From: JARBUG01 sp035628915
GTDB taxonomy: Bacteria > Bacillota > Sulfobacillia > Symbiobacteriales > Symbiobacteriaceae
Assembly: GCA_035628915.1 (NCBI GenBank)
Contig: DASPIW010000046.1
Location: 1-64,000, forward strand
Direction of reading: 5' to 3'
DNA: 64,000 nt
Shown: positions 25,081-33,890 of the stretch, one piece after another
Position numbering within the stretch: position 1 is the first letter of the stretch
How the letters are laid out: the number at the start of each line of letters is the position of its first letter
Program-made: the position numbers and the translations under genes
The notes under the pieces: model-generated
Database searches by the model: none
What the model was told of the DNA's origin: nothing
The model's input: only the letters and a program-made list of their open reading frames with translations

Positions 25081-25474
25081 TGGGCGGGTCCCCTCCTCGG
25101 TAGAGAATGAGGGCATCTACCGGCACGCGATAGATGCCCACTTGCGGTTCGTGCTGGTCAGATTGATCCAGGGCGTTACAGTCCATGATGTACGGGCCAC
25201 CAGCGCCGCCCATAACCCCTTGGAAGTCCTGAAGGTCAGCGCTCACCTTGCCGGCAACCTGCGTAGCTTCTGCGTACGAGCGGCCCCAGCAGGACAACTG
25301 TACCCGGGCCCGGCGCCGTGCCACGCCGCCGAGATTCCTCTCAGCAACGTCGGAAATCACCTGGTACGTAATGGCCGGATAGGTCGGCTTCTGGGGTAGG
25401 ATCAGCGGGTGCACCCGGCTCGCCACGCCAGCGTTGGCCTGGAGGAAGGCACAGAGCGCTCCTTTGAGGTTCAC
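25073..25474 (-). CDS. DUF3168-type tail completion/terminator protein
   Basis: A 133-residue protein with the family pattern: an N-terminal helix (MNLKGALCAFLQANAGV), then PAITYQVISDVAERNL, RVQLSCWGRSYAEATQVA and a C-terminal strand VPVDALILYRG. It caps the tail tube and joins it to the head. It overlaps neighbours on both sides by a few bases, indicating translational coupling. Confidence 0.85.
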   Translation of the reverse strand: MNLKGALCAFLQANAGVASRVHPLILPQKPTYPAITYQVISDVAERNLGGVARRRARVQLSCWGRSYAEATQVAGKVSADLQDFQGVMGGAGGPYIMDCNALDQSDQHEPQVGIYRVPVDALILYRGGDPPNG

Positions 25475-25923
25475 AGCCCCAGCCTCCTCTTCAGCACGTC
25501 CGCGACCCTGTCGTTTGCATCCTGCCGCTTGTTGTCAAGCGCGGGCCGAAGGAACGGGTGAGCCGGCACGCTGCCTTTCGCCTCCAGGATCCGATACCGC
25601 CGTTTCCCGCCTTTGCTAAAATAGCCCTTCAGCCGTATGATGCGGTGGCCGAACTCGACCAGGCGGCCCCACCAGCGGTCACGATCAGGGCCAATTGCGA
25701 AGTCGACCCGAGAATCGCGCTCCCGAACCTCTTCGATGACGATGTGATCCTTCAGATGCTCAGCGTGCGGACCCGTGTTCACCCGCCCCGCCGCATCATC
25801 CCGGATGATCTCGGCGCCGGCCATGCCGGCTTCCCGGATGTGGCACTGAACGGTGTCGACGGTCATCCGCTGCAGTTGCTTCCGGATCTCGTCTCCACCC
25901 TTGAGGTCGACCTTGACGCGCAT
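25471..25923 (-). CDS. HK97 gp10-type neck/tail protein
   Basis: A 150-residue protein showing VKVDLKGGDEIRKQLQRM, AAGRVNTGPHAEHLKDHI, RDRWWGRLVEFG and VPAHPFLRPALD, the typical HK97-gp10-like signature. It forms part of the head-tail connection. It overlaps both neighbours. Confidence 0.88.
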   Translation of the reverse strand: MRVKVDLKGGDEIRKQLQRMTVDTVQCHIREAGMAGAEIIRDDAAGRVNTGPHAEHLKDHIVIEEVRERDSRVDFAIGPDRDRWWGRLVEFGHRIIRLKGYFSKGGKRRYRILEAKGSVPAHPFLRPALDNKRQDANDRVADVLKRRLGL

Positions 25924-26246
25924 CAGGCCGCCACCTCCACAGCCATCAACTGCATCTCGATGTTGCGTTCGCCCACGTTGATGACCGACTCGATCCCGAA
26001 AATACGGGTCCCAAACACGACCTGCATTTTCGAGTTGACGCCGGCCCGGTACCGGAGCTTGATCCGATGCGTCACCTCGGCGTTAACCTGTTGAGCCGCG
26101 AAGTACTCCCGTCCACTGATCGGAGAAACCTCCGCCCAGACGGTGGCCACGTCGACCCAGTTCTCGACCTCGGCACCGTAGGTATCCTGGGTGATCTGTT
26201 TCTCCTGGAGGGTGATCCGGTGCCGGAGCTGTGCAGCCGCGATCAT
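25923..26246 (-). CDS. Head closure protein (SPP1 gp16-type)
   Basis: A 107-residue beta-barrel-type protein with the classic pattern LRHRITLQEKQITQDTYG, VWAEVSPISGREYFAAQQ and THRIKLRYRAGVNSKMQV. It stops DNA leakage after packaging and connects portal and tail. It overlaps neighbours by 1-4 bases. Confidence 0.88.
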   Translation of the reverse strand: MIAAAQLRHRITLQEKQITQDTYGAEVENWVDVATVWAEVSPISGREYFAAQQVNAEVTHRIKLRYRAGVNSKMQVVFGTRIFGIESVINVGERNIEMQLMAVEVAA

Positions 26247-26527
26247 GACTCAACCACCGCCCTGTAATCCTCCGCCATGGACAGGTGCGCCTTGAGCATG
26301 TCGTAGGATTGCTGAAGGCGTTCCGAGCTCTTATCTGCGTAGTCGTGGTTTGCCCGGCAGTAGGTGATGATTGCCCGCTTGATCAGCGGGTCCGTGTCGT
26401 CACTGGCCTTCGCTGCCGCCACGCCCGACAGGGTCAAGTCGAGCCGGGCGGCATCGATGAGATCCTGAACCTCGGTATCCAGTTCGTCTCCATCGACCCG
26501 CAGGGCCGTCTTGACCGCTGTCAGCAT
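26243..26527 (-). CDS. Head-tail connector (gp6/gp15-type)
   Basis: A 94-residue helical protein containing VKTALRVDGDELDTEVQDLI and LIKRAIITYCRANHDY, the standard pattern of phage gp6-like adaptors that bind the portal. Confidence 0.88.
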   Translation of the reverse strand: MLTAVKTALRVDGDELDTEVQDLIDAARLDLTLSGVAAAKASDDTDPLIKRAIITYCRANHDYADKSSERLQQSYDMLKAHLSMAEDYRAVVES

Positions 26528-26541
26528 GCGTGGTCACCTCG

Positions 26542-27522
26542 CTAGACGATCAGGTACACGTCAACAACCTTGCCGTCCAGTGCGCTGTTCAAGTCGATGG
26601 TGTTGGACTCCAGTGCCGTGGGACTGGTGGTCACGGTCGGGTCAGTGCCCTCCCGGGCTTTATCCAGGAAGGCGGCCAGAACAGTGTTGTGGGGCAGCTC
26701 ATACGGCAGGCCCAGCTTTTCGCCGAACCCGATCGCCGTCGTCGCACCGGTGCCATCATGAGCGGGGATGGAAATGCTGGTCACCGTCTTGAACGCCTTG
26801 TTGCCGGTCACGGTGCCAGGAGTGTTCTCCGTGAACGCCGGCAGGGTCTCCGCGATCTCTTCGTCGGCGTAGTTGGTGCCGGTCACAACGACCTGCACGG
26901 CCCCGATATCGCCATCCACGCCGCCAGCCGTCGCAGTAATGTTACGAGGTACGGAGGGCTGAGTGATCTGAGTCGCCACCACGTCGGCAGCTGCGGTCTG
27001 ACCGCCCTCAAACGGTACCGCACCAGCCTCCCCGGTTGCGATGGCCGCCGTATCCCAGTTGCCGCCGGCGGCGCAGGTGAACTCGGACACGTCGACTCCG
27101 CCCACCGTCTCCAGGGCCCTGATGGCAGCCTGGATGGTTGCCGCGGCATTCTTGTTGGCCGTCGTGTCCGCCAGGGCGATGCTGATCGTGCTGTTCTCGT
27201 CGTCTGCAGCAACCGCCAGGGTGTCATCTTCAGCGGTGGTCAGGAGCACGCTGAGCGCATTCGCAGCGTCCCCTAGCGCGGCCGGTGCGGTCGTGGTGAG
27301 AGTGTCAGTCTCGGCGGATGCTGCCTTTACCACGGCCTCTGCCGGTATCGCAGGGGTCGAGCAGGCTACGGCAGCGTGGATACCGTCGGTCTCTGCGGCC
27401 GTCGCGTCGGCCGCTGCCACAGTCAAGTGTGCGATGAAGCCCTGGTCGATGGAGACCCGGACGCCGGAAACCCGGGCATCGGTCTTGATGCGCCCGCCCT
27501 TGGGGTTGTATCCGATTCGCAC
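26542..27522 (-). CDS. Head-associated structural protein of unknown family
   Basis: A 326-residue Ala/Thr-rich protein located between the capsid gene and the connectors. Repeated short beta-strand patterns and the final part (VVDVYLIV) suggest a decoration or capsid-associated protein. Functional family not recognised; the assignment rests on position alone. Confidence 0.6.
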   Translation of the reverse strand: MRIGYNPKGGRIKTDARVSGVRVSIDQGFIAHLTVAAADATAAETDGIHAAVACSTPAIPAEAVVKAASAETDTLTTTAPAALGDAANALSVLLTTAEDDTLAVAADDENSTISIALADTTANKNAAATIQAAIRALETVGGVDVSEFTCAAGGNWDTAAIATGEAGAVPFEGGQTAAADVVATQITQPSVPRNITATAGGVDGDIGAVQVVVTGTNYADEEIAETLPAFTENTPGTVTGNKAFKTVTSISIPAHDGTGATTAIGFGEKLGLPYELPHNTVLAAFLDKAREGTDPTVTTSPTALESNTIDLNSALDGKVVDVYLIV

Positions 27523-27547
27523 GTCAAGAGCAGCTCCTCTCTGCTGG

Positions 27548-27577
27548 GAGGGGGCGCACCTAACAGTACGCCCCCTC
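27548..27577 (-). terminator. Hairpin after the capsid gene
   Basis: GAGGGGGCG pairs with CGCCCCCTC around a 12-nt loop. There is no T-tract; it may protect the abundant capsid mRNA or attenuate read-through. Confidence 0.5.
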
Positions 27578-27598
27578 GTCGTGATTGGTCAGCCGGAA

Positions 27599-28825
27599 CT
27601 ACGCGCCCTTCTTGGCCCGCAGGAAGCCGTTCCAACGGATCACGTTGCCGCCGGCATAGACGCTGCCGCGGTGGGCGATCTGGCCGGAGCGGAACTTGTA
27701 GTCCGTGCTCCGCTGGATGTCGATGTCGGAGAAGATCGCCAGGCCGTAGCTGGACAGGTGGCCGTAGGCCATGGCGTAGTCACCGGCTGCCGTGCCGGCA
27801 GCGGAGATCGCCTTGCACGCGCTGTTGATGATGTAGCTGACACCATCAATCGTGCCGGTGTTGCCCATCGCCCGGATGGTGTGGACCTTGTTGCCGTTGG
27901 CGTCGCGAAGCTGGGCAAATGCCTTCAAATCCAGCTTGTTGAGGATCAGGGCAGCACCGTCCTCGACGTCCTCCTCGCCACCGTAGCCGAAAATCAGCTC
28001 GTCCAGGGTGTTCTCGTCGATCTCCGCAAAGCCGACGTCAGTCGCCGGATCAATCGCACCCTTGGTGGGCGTGGCGCCAGCGTAAGTCGAGGCAAAAATG
28101 CCGGTCAGGCGGTTGGCGGCCCCTGTGCCGATCAGGATCTGACGGGTGAGGCGCTTCCGCAAGGCGATGCGAACTCCCGCGACCACCTCGGAATCGTAGT
28201 CGGCATCAGGGAGCTTGAGGACACCCTCGTCCTCTTCGCTGTAGGCCGTGATCTTGGCCTTGGCCAGCGCTGCGGCGCCGAACGTCGTGTCGGTGGCAGT
28301 GTAGTCCGCATCATCCGCCGTCTCGGCGCCTTCTCCGTAGCCCTTGACATAGGACTTCTCGAAGGACTCGCCACCCAGACGCGGGAACAGCCGAACCCGG
28401 TCGACCAGAGCGGAAACCTGGTTGAAGGCGGGCTCCAGCTCGGCCGAGTACCGCTTCGGAACGATGATGCCCTCCGACGTAAGCTGGACCGCGTTCATGG
28501 CCTTGAGGGTCTTGCCGCGAGTGGCGGACGGCACCCAGAGGCCCCGGCGAGCGCCGAACGGCTCATCGGTACCGGTGCGGTCAACAACCTGGTCGTCTTC
28601 ATGATGCTGATCATCGCCGCCGAGCTGCCGTCCGGACAGGTCGGTCAGCTGGTCGCGCATCGCCCGGGCGTTGGCCCGCGCCTTCACCTCTTCGTCATAG
28701 CTCTTGTCGAGCGCCTCGATCTCGGCCTTCTTGGCTTCGAACTTCTCCCGGTTTCCCTCGTTCACATAGGCCTCGGCCTCGGCGACCAGGGCCTTCCGCT
28801 TCTCGACATACGCCTGCCTATTCAC
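27599..28825 (-). CDS. HK97-fold major capsid protein
   Basis: A 408-residue protein. The first 75 residues are a coiled-coil delta domain (EKRKALVAEAEAYVNEGN, KKAEIEALDKSYDEEVKA) that acts as scaffold and is presumably removed by the adjacent ClpP-type protease. The rest carries HK97 landmarks such as VQLTSEGIIVPKRYSAELEP, LIGTGAANRLTGIF and LSSYGLAIFSDIDIQ. Confidence 0.93.
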   Translation of the reverse strand: MNRQAYVEKRKALVAEAEAYVNEGNREKFEAKKAEIEALDKSYDEEVKARANARAMRDQLTDLSGRQLGGDDQHHEDDQVVDRTGTDEPFGARRGLWVPSATRGKTLKAMNAVQLTSEGIIVPKRYSAELEPAFNQVSALVDRVRLFPRLGGESFEKSYVKGYGEGAETADDADYTATDTTFGAAALAKAKITAYSEEDEGVLKLPDADYDSEVVAGVRIALRKRLTRQILIGTGAANRLTGIFASTYAGATPTKGAIDPATDVGFAEIDENTLDELIFGYGGEEDVEDGAALILNKLDLKAFAQLRDANGNKVHTIRAMGNTGTIDGVSYIINSACKAISAAGTAAGDYAMAYGHLSSYGLAIFSDIDIQRSTDYKFRSGQIAHRGSVYAGGNVIRWNGFLRAKKGA

Positions 28826-29573
28826 GCTCGGCTACCTCCCTCAATTTGATCAGATCCAACTGCATGCTCAGCGGTACACCAGGTGCCGGAGCCGGCCCGC
28901 GAATCGTTGCTGCGACATCAAAAAAGCGCCGCAGCGAGGCGGTCGCACTGTTCTGGATGGCCATACGGCTGAACATCAGGCTGTTCTGCGCCGCTTGGGA
29001 GCTGGGATCATCCGCATAAAGAATCCCGTCGGCAAAGCCTAGTTCGAGGGCTTTGTTAGCCCCCATCCAGGTCTCCTCATCCATCAGCTTCCACAGCTCA
29101 TCCCGCGACAGCCCTGTCTTGGCAACGTAGGCGTTTACGATGGCTTCCTTGACCTGGTCGAGCACATCGGCGGAGCGCCGAAGTTCGTTCGCATCGCCGG
29201 CTGCGCTGAACCATGGATTGTGAATCATCATCATGGAAACCGGGCCCATGAGCACTTCATTACCGGCCATGGCGATGATGCTGCCGGCCGACAACGCCTT
29301 GCCGTCGACCTTGACGATTACCTTCCCGTCATGCTCCTTCAGGGCGTTGTAAATGCCAGAGGCTGCCCAGACGTTGCCACCACGGCTGTTAATCCAGACC
29401 GTGATTTCCTTGCCCCGATGCTCCTTCAGCGACTGGCGGAATGCGTTGGGGCTGGCGCACTTTTCCCCAAACCATTCGTAGATCCACACATCGTCATCAT
29501 CGACGATATCACCGTCGATGCGGAGCTCAACCTTCTCCTCCGACGCATTTTTGAAGTTCCAAAACTTTTTCAG
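28818..29573 (-). CDS. ClpP-type head maturation protease
   Basis: A serine protease of the ClpP/S14 family: WINSRGGNVWAASGIYNAL, the active Ser in VDGKALSAGSIIAMAGNE, and the active His in MMMIHNPWF. The likely start is a CTG at 29,573, because LKKFWNFKNAS matches the usual MKKFWNFKN beginning of these proteases and no ATG, GTG or TTG lies upstream in frame before a stop. A GTG at 29,489 would remove about 28 residues. It overlaps the capsid gene by 8 bases. Confidence 0.9.
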   Translation of the reverse strand: MKKFWNFKNASEEKVELRIDGDIVDDDDVWIYEWFGEKCASPNAFRQSLKEHRGKEITVWINSRGGNVWAASGIYNALKEHDGKVIVKVDGKALSAGSIIAMAGNEVLMGPVSMMMIHNPWFSAAGDANELRRSADVLDQVKEAIVNAYVAKTGLSRDELWKLMDEETWMGANKALELGFADGILYADDPSSQAAQNSLMFSRMAIQNSATASLRRFFDVAATIRGPAPAPGVPLSMQLDLIKLREVAERE

Positions 29574-29589
29574 CCTCGTTCACCACCTT

Positions 29590-30741
29590 TCATTCCTTGC
29601 CAACCTCGGCCGTATCCAGGCGCCGGACTGGTTTGTCGCCACCCTCAATTGGCGGCAGGTTGAGTACACGCCGCCATTCGTTGGGAACCATAGCTCCCCG
29701 GTCCACCAACTGGCGTAGCTCCAGCTTCGTCCTCATGCTGGCATAGGACAGATCGGTCGCACCGAAAACGATCCGGTTACCAAAACCGCGCTCCCGGCGG
29801 GTAAACAGCTTGCGTGTAAACTCCTCGCTCATCTGTTGCGCCAGTGGTTCGATTTCTGCCTCGTAATAGGCGATCCAGTCGTCCTCAGTGAACTTGGCTT
29901 GAACGATCTTGTCGTTGACGCCAAAAAAGGCCTGGATGCGGTCGATTGCCCGCTGCTGGTGAGGCGAAGCCGGCACGTAATCGTTGTGCTTCACCGTATC
30001 CAGATCGTAGCGGGCCGGGTCAGAGGCCGCAACGCCAGTCTCGTTCTCCAGCGATAGAAACTGCTCGGAGAACTCCTTGACCTGCTGCCGGCGGTCCTCT
30101 GGCTTGAGCTGGACCTTGAACTTCATTAGCCACCGGATGACAGATGAGCGCTTGACCGCCTGCACGATGCTCTGGTCAGATGCTGCGATGACATCAAGCA
30201 TGGATTTCAGTGAATCAGCTTTCGACGATCCGAACAGGTCGTTATCGTTGTAATCATCCCGCAGGTGAATCACGTCGGTATACGGCAGCTCTAGTGGCTT
30301 GCCACCGGCGAGCTGGAACCGCACGAACAACGTCCCGTTGTCTTTGCGGATTGCCTCAGCGCTCGTAGCCCGCAGCGGGTAGAGCTGCACCGGATACCCG
30401 TCCGGGTCTCGGTAGATTCGGGCAAACGCGTTGTTGTTGACTGCCACGAGCGTCGCCATGCGTTCCCGAAACAACTGGCCGCCCGAGTATGGATTGGGAT
30501 CCTCCAGCAGGACCCGCATGTATGGTTCAGGGTTGATCTTGAGGCCAGTTGCGTCCTCACGGACATGCATGGCCATGAGCTTCCCAATCGCCTTCACCTT
30601 GGGCCTGATTGCTGCCCTGACGATGTCGCTCTTGTAGATCGACCCATCCCACGCCCGGAATGCTTCGCCCCACTCGGTGATCATTTTCACCTCCGTGGGC
30701 GGTTCACGATATCGATTGAATGCCCGCTGCAGCCACCCCAA
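29590..30741 (-). CDS. HK97-type portal protein
   Basis: A 383-residue portal with the landmarks MITEWGEAFRAWDGSIYKSD, VNNNAFARIYRDPDGYP, DVIHLRDDYNDNDLFG and YYEAEIEPLAQQMSEEFTRK. The start is a TTG at 30,741 (GWLQRAFNR follows), 6 nt after GGAGGGGG. It forms the dodecameric vertex ring that docks terminase. Confidence 0.92.
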   Translation of the reverse strand: MGWLQRAFNRYREPPTEVKMITEWGEAFRAWDGSIYKSDIVRAAIRPKVKAIGKLMAMHVREDATGLKINPEPYMRVLLEDPNPYSGGQLFRERMATLVAVNNNAFARIYRDPDGYPVQLYPLRATSAEAIRKDNGTLFVRFQLAGGKPLELPYTDVIHLRDDYNDNDLFGSSKADSLKSMLDVIAASDQSIVQAVKRSSVIRWLMKFKVQLKPEDRRQQVKEFSEQFLSLENETGVAASDPARYDLDTVKHNDYVPASPHQQRAIDRIQAFFGVNDKIVQAKFTEDDWIAYYEAEIEPLAQQMSEEFTRKLFTRRERGFGNRIVFGATDLSYASMRTKLELRQLVDRGAMVPNEWRRVLNLPPIEGGDKPVRRLDTAEVGKE

Positions 30742-30760
30742 ACACTCACCCCCTCCGACA

Positions 30761-32518
30761 TCAAGGTTGATAGACAGCAAAATCGTCCTGCACCTTCTTG
30801 TAGGCCACATAGGCCATCAGGTAGGACGAATATCCGTCGATACGCGCCCGTGACGCCCGCTTGTCCGGCTGGATGTTGGCGTTCTCGTCGATCTTTGCCG
30901 CCGTGTTGGTCACACACCAGCGGAACAGCCCGTTGTGGCGGCTGAATACCATCTTGCGGTCGTTAAATATCACCCGGGTCTCTTTCATAGGCTCGGAGAG
31001 TGTCTTCGCCCCCTGGGCCACCTCGAAGACAACCCCAACCCCATCCTTCCCCTCTCGTGGGAACCCGGCAATCTCCATGTCCTCGATGAAATCAGCCAAA
31101 TGCCACCGGTCAGCGCCGATTTTCCAGAACGTGACGCCATAGTCACGGGCCAGCATGGAGAACCAATCCGCCACATCCTTACGGCTCACGAAACTGCCAT
31201 CGCAGATGTGCAACAAGCTATCGTGCAGCGGATCGGCCGCACCGGTGCTAACGAAACTCTCGTAGGCCATCCGGTCCCGCTTGGCACTCTGCTCAATCCG
31301 ATTGCGGGCGATAAAATAGCGCTGGAACAGATGCAGGCTGCCATCTAGGGGAACGAGCGCCGAGGCGCAGCACAGGTCGGTGGTCTCTGAGAGGTCCACA
31401 CCGCCAACGGCATACCGGTTCCTGAGCACATCGACGGACATATCGGCAGCACATGGATCAACCTGGTGCAGATCAAAATAGGCCACACTGGTCCCGGATG
31501 CACGGTTGAAGTGCTTGGCCAGGACGCTGGGCATTTGAGCGGGATCCTGCTGGGCCTTTTGATACTCAGCTTCGAGGTACCGCATCGTGGGCCGCGCCTC
31601 TGGAATGCCTGGATTCGCCTTGATCCAGCAGGAGCGATCTTCGGGCTTATCGGCCGTGTCGATGCGAAAAATCATCGGGAATAGTCGCTCGTCACTCTTG
31701 CCGGCAAGCCGGTCCTCGCACCGCTTAAGAACGCTGTCGAAAATCCCCTCCCGCACGAACCCGAACGTTGAAATGATCACGCCTAGTGGCTGGGTTCTGG
31801 CCCCTGTAGCCGACGAGAACACGTCATAGGTGTTTCGGTCCTTTACGGCGTGGCATTCGTCAATAACAAAGCAGTGCGGTGATAGACCGTCCTGGTTTTC
31901 GCTGTTCTTGCCACCGGCCTTCATGTAGCTGTTGGTGGCAGGGAAGATCAGCATTTCGCTGTTATCCCGGTCGCGCTTGGTGCGCCAGTGACGCCGGGGA
32001 TCGTTGGGTGGCGTGATGTCCTCGCTGGACATCATCAGTGCCTTGGTATTGTCGTAGACGATGGCAGCCTGAGTCCTGACCGTTGCCAGGCACCAGACCT
32101 GAGCGCCATGCTCACCGTCCAGCATGAGCATGAAAGCCGCAATGGCCGAAATGAAGAGTGACTTGCCCCATTTCCGCGCTACAAACAAAACGAGTTCGGT
32201 AAAATACCGAACTGTCATGTCTAGCTCCGGATCGTGGGTCTTGATTCCGAACACGCAGGCAACGATGTACCGCTGTTCAATGGACAGTTCCAGCGATTGC
32301 CCGGCCCAGCGGCCATCCTTGTGCCGGAACAGCCGGCAGAAGCCGATGAACAGTTCTACGTCGGTGTCGTCGTACCAGACGTCGTCTCTGGCCAGCAGCT
32401 CCTCAATCATTCGCTTGAGCTGCTTGACGTCTGAGCAGTGCTTCTCCGGCTCCCGCTCGACGTAGTCATGCCAGGCGCGTATGTGTGCGGGCAGCATAGC
32501 AGCAGATCTATTTGACAC
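30761..32518 (-). CDS. Terminase large subunit
   Basis: A 585-residue packaging motor. The ATPase part holds a Walker A-like ARKWGKSLFISA and a Walker B-like HCFVIDECHAV. The C-terminal nuclease part has acidic motifs in YAVGGVDLSETTDLCCAS and IGADRWHLADF. It is close to the HK97/P27-associated type. It overlaps the small subunit gene by 11 bases. Confidence 0.94.
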   Translation of the reverse strand: MSNRSAAMLPAHIRAWHDYVEREPEKHCSDVKQLKRMIEELLARDDVWYDDTDVELFIGFCRLFRHKDGRWAGQSLELSIEQRYIVACVFGIKTHDPELDMTVRYFTELVLFVARKWGKSLFISAIAAFMLMLDGEHGAQVWCLATVRTQAAIVYDNTKALMMSSEDITPPNDPRRHWRTKRDRDNSEMLIFPATNSYMKAGGKNSENQDGLSPHCFVIDECHAVKDRNTYDVFSSATGARTQPLGVIISTFGFVREGIFDSVLKRCEDRLAGKSDERLFPMIFRIDTADKPEDRSCWIKANPGIPEARPTMRYLEAEYQKAQQDPAQMPSVLAKHFNRASGTSVAYFDLHQVDPCAADMSVDVLRNRYAVGGVDLSETTDLCCASALVPLDGSLHLFQRYFIARNRIEQSAKRDRMAYESFVSTGAADPLHDSLLHICDGSFVSRKDVADWFSMLARDYGVTFWKIGADRWHLADFIEDMEIAGFPREGKDGVGVVFEVAQGAKTLSEPMKETRVIFNDRKMVFSRHNGLFRWCVTNTAAKIDENANIQPDKRASRARIDGYSSYLMAYVAYKKVQDDFAVYQP

Positions 32519-32915
32519 GCCGCATCCGACCTTCGGCCCTACTCTGAATCAGGTTCTGGAGGGCATCAGACGGAGCCGTGACTTTTTCGCCCGGCTTACC
32601 ACCTTGCGGTACCAGGTCGTCAATCTGCCGGCAGACGGTCGTGTAGCTTTTGACCAGCTTGTCATACTGCTGGGCGGCTGCCCGAATCCTCGTTATGGGT
32701 GGCGAATCCTCGCTCGGCTGATAAACCTCGGTGGTGCCGTTCTTGTTGATGTCGGCCTCCAGGTCCTCCAACTCGACACGCAGGAAAGCGGCACGCTCAA
32801 CCAAGCCGATGGCCAGCTGCTGTCTGACTTCCGGCACCTTCTTCAGAATCCGGCGAAGCCGGCTCACCTCTCGCTTGATCCGCGTGTCTCGCGGCAATTC
32901 GCTCGAATTTTTCAC
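32508..32915 (-). CDS. Terminase small subunit (P27-like)
   Basis: A 135-residue helical protein directly upstream of the large subunit, with conserved elements KVPEVRQQLAIGLVERAAFL, YDKLVKSYTTVCRQIDDL and a short C-terminal tail. It recognises phage DNA and regulates the large subunit. Confidence 0.8.
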   Translation of the reverse strand: MKNSSELPRDTRIKREVSRLRRILKKVPEVRQQLAIGLVERAAFLRVELEDLEADINKNGTTEVYQPSEDSPPITRIRAAAQQYDKLVKSYTTVCRQIDDLVPQGGKPGEKVTAPSDALQNLIQSRAEGRMRRVK

Positions 32916-32989
32916 AAATTGTCACCCCTTTGCGAAAGGCCCCCCCTATGTGCGGAGACCCGCGAGTAAATTGGAACCTTCCTGCTCGG

Positions 32990-33331
32990 TCATCCGCCGC
33001 TGCACCCCCGCCTTTCGACAGGGGGGGAGACACCTATCGGCTTTTCAGCGGCAACCGGCGACACGAACTGGTCAAGCCCTGTCTCTTTCACGCGCCCATG
33101 CTTGGCGTCGTGACACGGTTTGCACAGGTTTTGGAGATTGTCAGGGTTGTAGGCAATGCCCCACTCCTGCCAGTTGTGCTCTGTCAACTCGATGATGTGG
33201 TCAACCTCCAGGCCAGGCTCGACGAGGCCCTGTTTGAGGCACGCCTCGCATAATCCTCCGCTACGCAGAATGACAACCTCTCTAGCCTGTTGCCATTCAG
33301 CTTTTCTGTACACCTGCGGAAACCTAGCCAT
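32990..33331 (-). CDS. HNH endonuclease
   Basis: A 113-residue HNH nuclease: two Cys pairs (CEACL, LCKPCHDAKH) and the core LEVDHIIELTEHNWQEWG with the catalytic His. HNH proteins in this position, upstream of terminase, are known to work with terminase in packaging-site cleavage. Confidence 0.92.
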   Translation of the reverse strand: MARFPQVYRKAEWQQAREVVILRSGGLCEACLKQGLVEPGLEVDHIIELTEHNWQEWGIAYNPDNLQNLCKPCHDAKHGRVKETGLDQFVSPVAAEKPIGVSPPVERRGCSGG

Positions 33332-33352
33332 CGTCTCACCGCCGATCCATAC

Positions 33353-33451
33353 CTAAGGTGGAGCAGAGCGAATGTCACCTGGCCAGTTGCGCTTGCGCTT
33401 GTCGTAGTAACGCTGCGCCTCCCCCCGTCCAGCCTTAGCACTGGTCGACAA
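33353..33451 (-). CDS. Small basic protein behind a 16-bp motif
   Basis: A 32-residue ORF starting at TTG 33,451, 8 nt after GGGGGG, ending just upstream of the HNH gene. The sequence is basic (RYYDKRKRNWPGD). A 16-bp phage motif lies about 20 nt upstream of its start, as in the three preceding genes. Function unknown. Confidence 0.45.
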   Translation of the reverse strand: MSTSAKAGRGEAQRYYDKRKRNWPGDIRSAPP

Positions 33452-33473
33452 GGTCACTACCCCCCATCGCCAG

Positions 33474-33489
33474 ATGTAGCGCGAGCGAC
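33474..33489 (+). repeat. 16-bp phage motif, copy 3 (exact)
   Basis: It lies between the stop codon of the Cys-rich protein gene and the small gene at 33,353-33,451, immediately before the latter's ribosome binding site. Confidence 0.85.
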
Positions 33490-33490
33490 A

Positions 33491-33802
33491 CTACTGAGGG
33501 TCGTATCCATCGCAGTGCCCGCGCAGGCAGGCTTGCCGACGATCGTATCCCTTGGTGCACGCCGCCTCGCCGTGAACGTGATCGCACCTCTGACAGAGCG
33601 GCGCCGCCCCCTCAGCCCGTGCGTCCTGGGCAGCGATTCGCTCCGCTTCACGCCGGCAGATCACCGCTGCCGCCTGCAGCGTCTGCAAGTCTGCGGCCAG
33701 GGCAGTCATGTCGCCACCTTCGGCAATCACCTGCTCTGCCAGGCCTCCTGCGGTGCGTCCGATGGCGACAGCAGTAGCCAGCAACTCATCACTCTTGGTC
33801 AT
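33491..33802 (-). CDS. Small Cys-rich phage protein
   Basis: A 103-residue protein starting at ATG 33,802 behind GAGGTGG. It has a helical N-terminal half (LATAVAIGRTAGGLAEQVI) and a Cys/His-rich C-terminal half (LCQRCDHVHGEAACTKGY ... ACLRGHC) likely to bind zinc. Function unknown. Confidence 0.6.
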   Translation of the reverse strand: MTKSDELLATAVAIGRTAGGLAEQVIAEGGDMTALAADLQTLQAAAVICRREAERIAAQDARAEGAAPLCQRCDHVHGEAACTKGYDRRQACLRGHCDGYDPQ

Positions 33803-33822
33803 GAGTAACCACCTCGACCACG

Positions 33823-33838
33823 ATGTAGCGCGAGCGAC
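33823..33838 (+). repeat. 16-bp phage motif, copy 4 (exact)
   Basis: It sits 20 nt upstream of the start of the Cys-rich protein gene, between the terminator at 33,855 and the ribosome binding site. Confidence 0.85.
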
Positions 33839-33854
33839 GCCCTCACTTATAGGC

Positions 33855-33882
33855 AAAAAGCGCATACAGTTTTGTATGCGCT
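33855..33882 (-). terminator. Terminator of the ArpU/sigma-like gene
   Basis: On the minus strand AGCGCATAC pairs with GTATGCGCT around a 6-nt loop, followed by TTTTT. The half-site CGCATAC is shared with the dyad at 51,036-51,056. Confidence 0.8.
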
Positions 33883-33890
33883 CCTACTGT

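Noticed and set aside
27041..28849. 602-codon plus-strand frame opposite the capsid gene
   Set aside because: Antisense to the capsid and neighbouring genes; no ribosome binding site or family features.
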